Both the position numbers and the translations under genes were made by a program. The notes under the pieces were generated by a model. The model worked only from the letters and a program-made list of their open reading frames with translations, searched no databases and was not told the origin of the DNA. From Ardenticatenaceae bacterium (GTDB lineage Bacteria > Chloroflexota > Anaerolineae > Promineifilales > Promineifilaceae): a stretch of DNA of 64,000 bases. How positions within the stretch are numbered: position 1 is the stretch's first letter; the number at the start of each line of letters is the position of its first letter. Below are positions 60,020 to 64,000 of the stretch, piece after piece. The stretch is taken from the NCBI GenBank assembly GCA_020634215.1, contig JACKCD010000002.1, positions 124,001 through 188,000 on the forward strand. The letters run 5' to 3'.

Positions 60020-63000
60020 TTAATGCTGCAAGAAGAATGTCATGGTTTCGTCTTCAAATGTGTCGGGGATTTGGTGGTCGCTGCCCGGATAGTAGCTGGA
60101 GGAGGCATTGCTGTAGCGAACGTAGATGTTGGGAGCCACGCAGCCGCTGTCTTCATAACGGCCGTCTACCGTAATGCTTTCCTTGGTAGCGCTTCCGGCC
60201 GGTGTCTGGCACTGGTTTACGCCATACCACCAGTCGCTTGCCTTACCCGTTTGGTAGCTGTCGTTGGCTCCACGATAGGTAATCATCGGCACAGGGCGCT
60301 GGCAATCGGCAAAGGTAATGGTGGGGTATTTGTCCAGGTAGCCCCAGTTTGCGCCGGTAAAAAAGAAGTCGCCGTTGGCAGCAACGGCCGTTGCCGCTGC
60401 AATATCATCTCCACGGGCACAGGTAATGCTGCTCGCCATATCGCCCCCCCAGCTTTGCCCCGTCACATAAACATGCGCCAAGTCAATGCAGTAATCATCA
60501 GCAACCGCTGCCAGCGTATCATCAAAAAAGATGAAATCCTCATTGCTGCTGGTTTGCCCTGTCAGCCAGCCAATCGCATAGTAGCTGCTGCCAAACTCCG
60601 GCCAGTGGCGGTATAGGGCGTTGGGGTAAACAAAGATGGTATTGCTTGCCTCAGCGGTCGTTTCCAGCCGCAAATAAGTCCGCATATTTTTGCCGTTATA
60701 GTTCAGACCGTGAAAGCCAAAGACAAGGTTGTAGCTGTTGTTGGGGTTATAGTTAGCGGGTACCGACAGGTAATATTGCCGGGCAACGCCGCTGGACGTG
60801 AGGGAGCGATACCCCAGGTAGCTGGTGGCAGAGCCGCCACAGCCGGCCGAAAGTGTGGAGCCACCGGGAGTAGGGCTGGGTGTAGGCGTTGGAGGCGTGG
60901 TCGCACCCAGCGTGTAGCTGTCAATTTGTACCCCGGTGCGCGTCAAGAAGCGGAAGGTGAGGGTGTCGCTGTTGGCATCTACAATCATGGCACCGTAATC
61001 GCCATTATACTGCACCTGGCTACCGGGCACGCTGGCACCAACGGCATAAAGGCCGCGTCCCCCTGCCCCATTGACAAAGTACGGGATGCCGTTTTGCATA
61101 ATACGCTCGTAATGGTGGTCGTGACCAGCCAGCACGGCATCCGCTCCCCAACTGGCATAGGGCCACTGCATGTATGACTGTGAGCCATGATAGCCGGAAG
61201 AGTAGGGCGGGTGGTGGACAATGACGAGCTTCCAAACGGCCGTTGAACTTGCCAACTGCGTCTGTAGCCAATTCTGCTGCGCCGTATAGCTGGCCGAAGA
61301 GTTGTAGGCCGCTTCGCTGTCCACAATGAAAAAGTGAACTGGCCCCTGAACTACATCATAATAAAGTTCGCTGCCAGAGCTATGGCTGCTGGCAATGCCG
61401 CTGCCGGGCAAGGTGAAATAGTCAAGATAGAGGCCAATCCCGCCGCTTTCATCATAATCATGGTTGCCGGGAGCCGGGAAAAAGGCATTGGTGGGGCTGT
61501 TGCCGCCAGCACAATAGGTACCGCTCGTCACGTCTTTCAAGTAATTGCAGTAATAGCGTCCTACGGCCGTGTCAAACGAAAGTCCACTGTAGCGATTGTC
61601 GCCAACGGTCACAATAAATTCCGGGTTGTGGCTGGCAACCATGGCTGCCACATCTGCCTCAGAACTGGTGTTGGTGCCAAAATCACCAATGATGGCAAAA
61701 TGGACGCTGCCACTAGGTGCAGGGGGTGTTGGCGTGTTTGTCGGGGTGGGCGTGGGCGTGGGAGCGGCACCAGTGGCGGTTGGCTGCGGCGTGTTGGTTG
61801 GCTGTGGTGTGTTGGTCGGTGGCAAAGTGCTTGTTGGTTGCGGCGTAAGGGTGGGTGTCACCGGCCCAGTGACAAATTCCACGCGGAGTAATGGCGCGTT
61901 GGCCGATTCGCCATCATACGCTTCGGCAGTGCGGGTGCCAGAACCGTCAATGATAAAGACGATGCTGTTGCCACTGCTCCAGCCGCTGCGGTTGACAATT
62001 TCTTGCACCACGCTGGCGAGGTTGGGCGTGAGGTGCTTTTCGCTGACGGTGTTCCAGGCTGGGATGTTATTCCAGGCCACGCTGGCCGTGGTTTGCGGCC
62101 GATTGCTCACATCATGGTTGCTTAGGCTAAATGCTGGCGCATGATCGGCAGCATGGGCGGTGAAAGTCACGGAGGTGCTGCTGCTGCCCGTTTCATCCGT
62201 TTCAAACTCAATGGTGGCATTGGTAATGGTGGCACCCGGCGGAATTTGCAGCCCGTTAAAGCGAAGCCCGACAATTTGCTCCCCAACAGTTTGCCAATCA
62301 TCCCCCAGTTCAAGGTCGCTGCTGTTGGTATAGATATAGCCATCAGACAGCCGCTCTTCCACATCATCAAGGCTGCTGTTAACGCGGACAGCAATGGTTT
62401 GGGTGCTGCTGCCTGCGGTCGCCGTGGCGGTTGGTAGGGTAGTAGGTGTGGTTGTAGCCGTTGCAGTGTGGGTAGGCAATGGCGTGAAAGTTGCTGTGCG
62501 GTGTTGGTGGGCTGGGTAATGGGTATAGGTAGGACGTTGGTGGCAAGGTCGGGGTTGGTGGTTGCCGCCCCTGCACGTACCCAAGCATGCAGCAGCAAGC
62601 ACGGGCTGGCGCCTGCCATCGTAGGCCCTGGCTGTGCAAGTGTACCAGGAGCCATCCACGACAAAGACGATGCTGTTGCCACTGTTCCAGCCACCGCGAT
62701 TAACCACTTCTTGCACGATGCTGGCAAGATTAGGGGTTTGGTGCTTTTCGCTAACGGTGTTCCAGGCGGGAATATTGCTCCAGGTGATGCTGGTGATTGT
62801 TTTTGCCCGATTGCTCACGTCATAGGCCGAAGTGCCAAAGCCAGGCGCGTTGTCGCTGGCTTGCGCCCAAAAGGTGACGTTGGTGGTGCTGCTCCCCTTT
62901 TCGTCTGTTTCAAACTCAATGTAGGCGTTGGTAATGGTGGCTCCCTGTGGGATTTGGACATTTGGAAAACGCAGCCCAATGGTTTGCTCGCCCAGCGTGG

Positions 63001-63742
63001 CTGGGTCGTCGCCTAATTCTAGGTCGCTGCTGTCGTCATAAATTAACCCATCGCTGGCGCGTTCTTCCACGTCATCGGCTCCCTGCGTGATGCGGACATT
63101 GACGCTGCCTTGTCCGGTTGGGGTGGCCGTTGGGCTGGCACTGTTGAGGGTGATGATGACATTGTCAATATAGGCATCGGTCCAGGGGCTGGTGCCAACG
63201 GTGCGGAAGCGCAGCCGAAATGTGGAGCTTAGGTAGCTGGCGGGAATGGGGTAGGATTTGGTGACGGCACCATATTGAGCGGGTAGGGAGTCGAGGGTGA
63301 GATAATTGCTGCCGTCGTTGGAAATTTCCACGTAAACGCGGCCGGCCGAAGTGCCGATATAGGCCGTGTAATCAAAGGTAAGGGTAGCTGTGGCCGCCGC
63401 CGAAAGGTCGGCGCGACGTTCGCTGGTTGTTTGTGGGTTGGCGTTATCGGCAATCAGGCGAAGGCAGTAGCCAGAGGCGCACCAGTTGGTGGAAGTCTGA
63501 ATCCAAATGTCTCCTCCGTCGCTCCAGTCGCCAATCCAGGCCAGGGTGCCATCGTTGCCGCTCATGCCGGTTGAACTGCTGCCATTATCAAAGTTGTCGG
63601 CGATGGTTTCAATGGTGCTGGCGTAAACGGCCGTTTGCCATTCCCTCCCTCCTCCCCAACCAGCCAGCAGCAGACCAGCCAGATAAAGCACAAAGACGAT
63701 GAGCAGAAAACGAAGGGCAGAATTGAAGCGTAAACGAAGCAT
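60020..63742 (-). CDS. Large secreted metallophosphatase-esterase fusion
   Basis: A 1240-residue chain with an N-terminal signal or anchor helix (LLIVFVLYLAGLLLAGWG). Order: a jelly-roll-like domain (WIGDWSDGG, then YVEISNDG); two tandem copies of a roughly 150-residue module (VRITQGADDVEER...LGDDPATLGEQ and VRVNSSLDDVEER...LGDDWQTVGEQ); a Pro/Thr linker; a calcineurin-like phosphatase (AIIGDFG, VTVGDNRYSG, APGNHDYDESGG, VIVHHPPYSSG and AGHDHHYERIM); another linker; and a PHB-depolymerase-type esterase (YNLVFGFHGL, then YVTGQSWGGDMASS with GxSxGG). The first repeat ends in a stretch (GSWYTCTARAYDGRRQPV, then a His/Pro-rich run) that fits better in another frame, so an indel pair may sit near 62480 and 62620. 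Confidence 0.8.
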   Translation of the reverse strand: MLRLRFNSALRFLLIVFVLYLAGLLLAGWGGGREWQTAVYASTIETIADNFDNGSSSTGMSGNDGTLAWIGDWSDGGDIWIQTSTNWCASGYCLRLIADNANPQTTSERRADLSAAATATLTFDYTAYIGTSAGRVYVEISNDGSNYLTLDSLPAQYGAVTKSYPIPASYLSSTFRLRFRTVGTSPWTDAYIDNVIITLNSASPTATPTGQGSVNVRITQGADDVEERASDGLIYDDSSDLELGDDPATLGEQTIGLRFPNVQIPQGATITNAYIEFETDEKGSSTTNVTFWAQASDNAPGFGTSAYDVSNRAKTITSITWSNIPAWNTVSEKHQTPNLASIVQEVVNRGGWNSGNSIVFVVDGSWYTCTARAYDGRRQPVLAAACLGTCRGGNHQPRPCHQRPTYTHYPAHQHRTATFTPLPTHTATATTTPTTLPTATATAGSSTQTIAVRVNSSLDDVEERLSDGYIYTNSSDLELGDDWQTVGEQIVGLRFNGLQIPPGATITNATIEFETDETGSSSTSVTFTAHAADHAPAFSLSNHDVSNRPQTTASVAWNNIPAWNTVSEKHLTPNLASVVQEIVNRSGWSSGNSIVFIIDGSGTRTAEAYDGESANAPLLRVEFVTGPVTPTLTPQPTSTLPPTNTPQPTNTPQPTATGAAPTPTPTPTNTPTPPAPSGSVHFAIIGDFGTNTSSEADVAAMVASHNPEFIVTVGDNRYSGLSFDTAVGRYYCNYLKDVTSGTYCAGGNSPTNAFFPAPGNHDYDESGGIGLYLDYFTLPGSGIASSHSSGSELYYDVVQGPVHFFIVDSEAAYNSSASYTAQQNWLQTQLASSTAVWKLVIVHHPPYSSGYHGSQSYMQWPYASWGADAVLAGHDHHYERIMQNGIPYFVNGAGGRGLYAVGASVPGSQVQYNGDYGAMIVDANSDTLTFRFLTRTGVQIDSYTLGATTPPTPTPSPTPGGSTLSAGCGGSATSYLGYRSLTSSGVARQYYLSVPANYNPNNSYNLVFGFHGLNYNGKNMRTYLRLETTAEASNTIFVYPNALYRHWPEFGSSYYAIGWLTGQTSSNEDFIFFDDTLAAVADDYCIDLAHVYVTGQSWGGDMASSITCARGDDIAAATAVAANGDFFFTGANWGYLDKYPTITFADCQRPVPMITYRGANDSYQTGKASDWWYGVNQCQTPAGSATKESITVDGRYEDSGCVAPNIYVRYSNASSSYYPGSDHQIPDTFEDETMTFFLQH

Positions 63743-63841
63743 TACAGTCTCCTTGGTTGACTAGGTTTTGGAGTAAAAAACGGCCGTTACGTTTGGCTAT
63801 GATACAGAGATACAAAATGCGGTACAATGAAGGGGGTGATT

Positions 63842-63889
63842 ATGCTAACGCTCATGGAGATCGCCCATAGGAATCATTGGCTAATTTGA
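63842..63889 (+). CDS. Possible 15-codon upstream ORF
   Basis: ATG 63842 follows AGGGGGTG at close spacing and ends with TGA at 63887. Encodes MLTLMEIAHRNHWLI. It is the first of two small frames before the partial gene at 63954. It may be chance. Confidence 0.25.
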   Translation: MLTLMEIAHRNHWLI

Positions 63890-63899
63890 TGCCAGGAGA

Positions 63900-63950
63900 A
63901 TGATGCTTTATCAACAATGGGCATTCTTTGCCCGTCAGAAAAGGGAGTAA
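63900..63950 (+). CDS. Possible 16-codon upstream ORF ending at the next gene
   Basis: ATG 63900 follows CAGGAGA and ends with TAA at 63948-63950, four bases before the start at 63954. It contains the palindrome GGGCATTCTTTGCCC (63920-63934), which could fold and sequester the next ribosome site. Could be a leader peptide; unproven. Confidence 0.3.
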   Translation: MMLYQQWAFFARQKRE

Positions 63951-63953
63951 AAA

Positions 63954-64000
63954 ATGGGACAGAAAAAACGTGTGGGTAATCCGTGGATGCCCGGATTTCG
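63954..64000 (+). CDS. Start of an unidentified gene, truncated by the window end
   Basis: ATG 63954 follows AAAGGGAG at eight bases. The visible product begins MGQKKRVGNPWMPGF, basic and without a signal peptide. Too short to name. It reads away from the large metallophosphatase gene. Confidence 0.55.
   Translation, partial: MGQKKRVGNPWMPGF

Larger units (their letters stand above)
1..64000. repeat. Highly iterated palindrome ACGGCCGT (about 105 copies)
   Basis: Reading through the window by eye I counted about 105 copies of ACGGCCGT, nearly all within AACGGCCGTT. By chance an 8-mer is expected about once in 64 kb. Copies occur in coding sequence in all three frames (as NGR, TAV, RPF) and in spacers, in both gene orientations. 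They are missing from 1-2770, from about 4340-6990, from about 28,640-31,940 and from 36,710-38,660, which are IS-rich, AT-rich or foreign-looking. It behaves like the HIP1 palindrome of cyanobacteria but with another sequence. Confidence 0.9.

Noticed and set aside
1..64000. tRNA or rRNA genes
   Set aside because: I saw no tRNA-like cloverleaf or rRNA sequence on either strand while reading; a tRNA scan would be needed to exclude one fully.

Overview
This 64 kb window is chromosomal DNA from an uncultured or environmental bacterium. A Chloroflexota (Anaerolineae-like) origin is my best guess, from the mix of F420 genes, a RarA-methyltransferase fusion, a Ras-like GTPase, STAND NTPases, and secreted M14 and metallophosphatase proteins with Pro/Thr-rich linkers. 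This is inference from gene content, not a phylogenetic result. The strongest sequence signature is an octamer palindrome, ACGGCCGT, usually as AACGGCCGTT. I counted about 105 copies by eye where about one is expected. It lies inside and between genes and writes recurrent NGR, TAV and RPF tripeptides into the proteins.

Layout. 0-6.7 kb is an insertion-sequence graveyard. An intact IS1-family element (424-1666, 8-bp target duplication) splits a secreted trypsin-like protease exactly inside its GDSGG motif. An IS1380-family element (2683-4221) carries a frameshifted transposase. A DUF433-DUF5615 toxin-antitoxin pair follows, then remnants of IS630 and ISL3 transposases.

6.7-27.6 kb is a compound locus. 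It holds lasso-peptide-type processing proteins (a B2 transglutaminase-like peptidase and a PqqD/B1-type recognition protein), two HPr-kinase-like proteins, and three large nucleotidyltransferases of the PF14907 type. It also holds two family-2 glycosyltransferases, an FAD oxidoreductase of the amine oxidase/UDP-galactopyranose mutase type, a DUF5693-like membrane protein with a histidine-rich loop, an FGE/SUMF-like protein, a flippase, an ArnT/PMT-like glycosyltransferase, an ABC-2 exporter and a cobalamin-binding radical SAM protein. No lasso cyclase (asparagine-synthetase-like) is present. In its middle lies a 21-codon gene (14029-14094) with a consensus-like promoter and a strong ribosome binding site. 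Its product matches the lasso leader pattern YxxPxLxxxGxxxxxT with conservative changes, but stops almost where a core peptide should begin. I read the locus as a candidate modified-peptide and glycan export system of unusual composition.

27.6-34.5 kb has metabolic genes (sarcosine-oxidase-like protein, gamma-glutamyltransferase) around an AT-rich insert without the palindrome. The insert encodes an OLD-family ATPase/nuclease and is followed by a ribbon-helix-helix/DUF5678 protein and a MNT-HEPN toxin-antitoxin pair. 34.7-41.3 kb has an N,N-dimethylformamidase-like protein, a YpfJ-type zinc peptidase, and an M20 amidohydrolase with cofD and cofC. 41.4-45.3 kb has rarA followed by a DUF3226 TOPRIM-like protein and an AAA ATPase, a likely two-gene defence unit. 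45.5-51 kb holds a histidine kinase, small proteins, a MetX-like hydrolase, a Ras-like GTPase and manA. 51.4-54.3 kb is a STAND NTPase with an effector-associated N-terminus and a C-terminal FGE-like sensor. 54.4-64 kb holds a C45 peptidase, glgB, an M14 carboxypeptidase, a 36-residue membrane peptide, a very large secreted metallophosphatase-esterase, and the start of one more gene.

Many intergenic spacers carry long hairpins built from GGAGATT/GGAGACT units, and other palindromic repeat families recur. Coordinates of real starts were chosen from ATG plus ribosome-site spacing where the longest frame looked too long.
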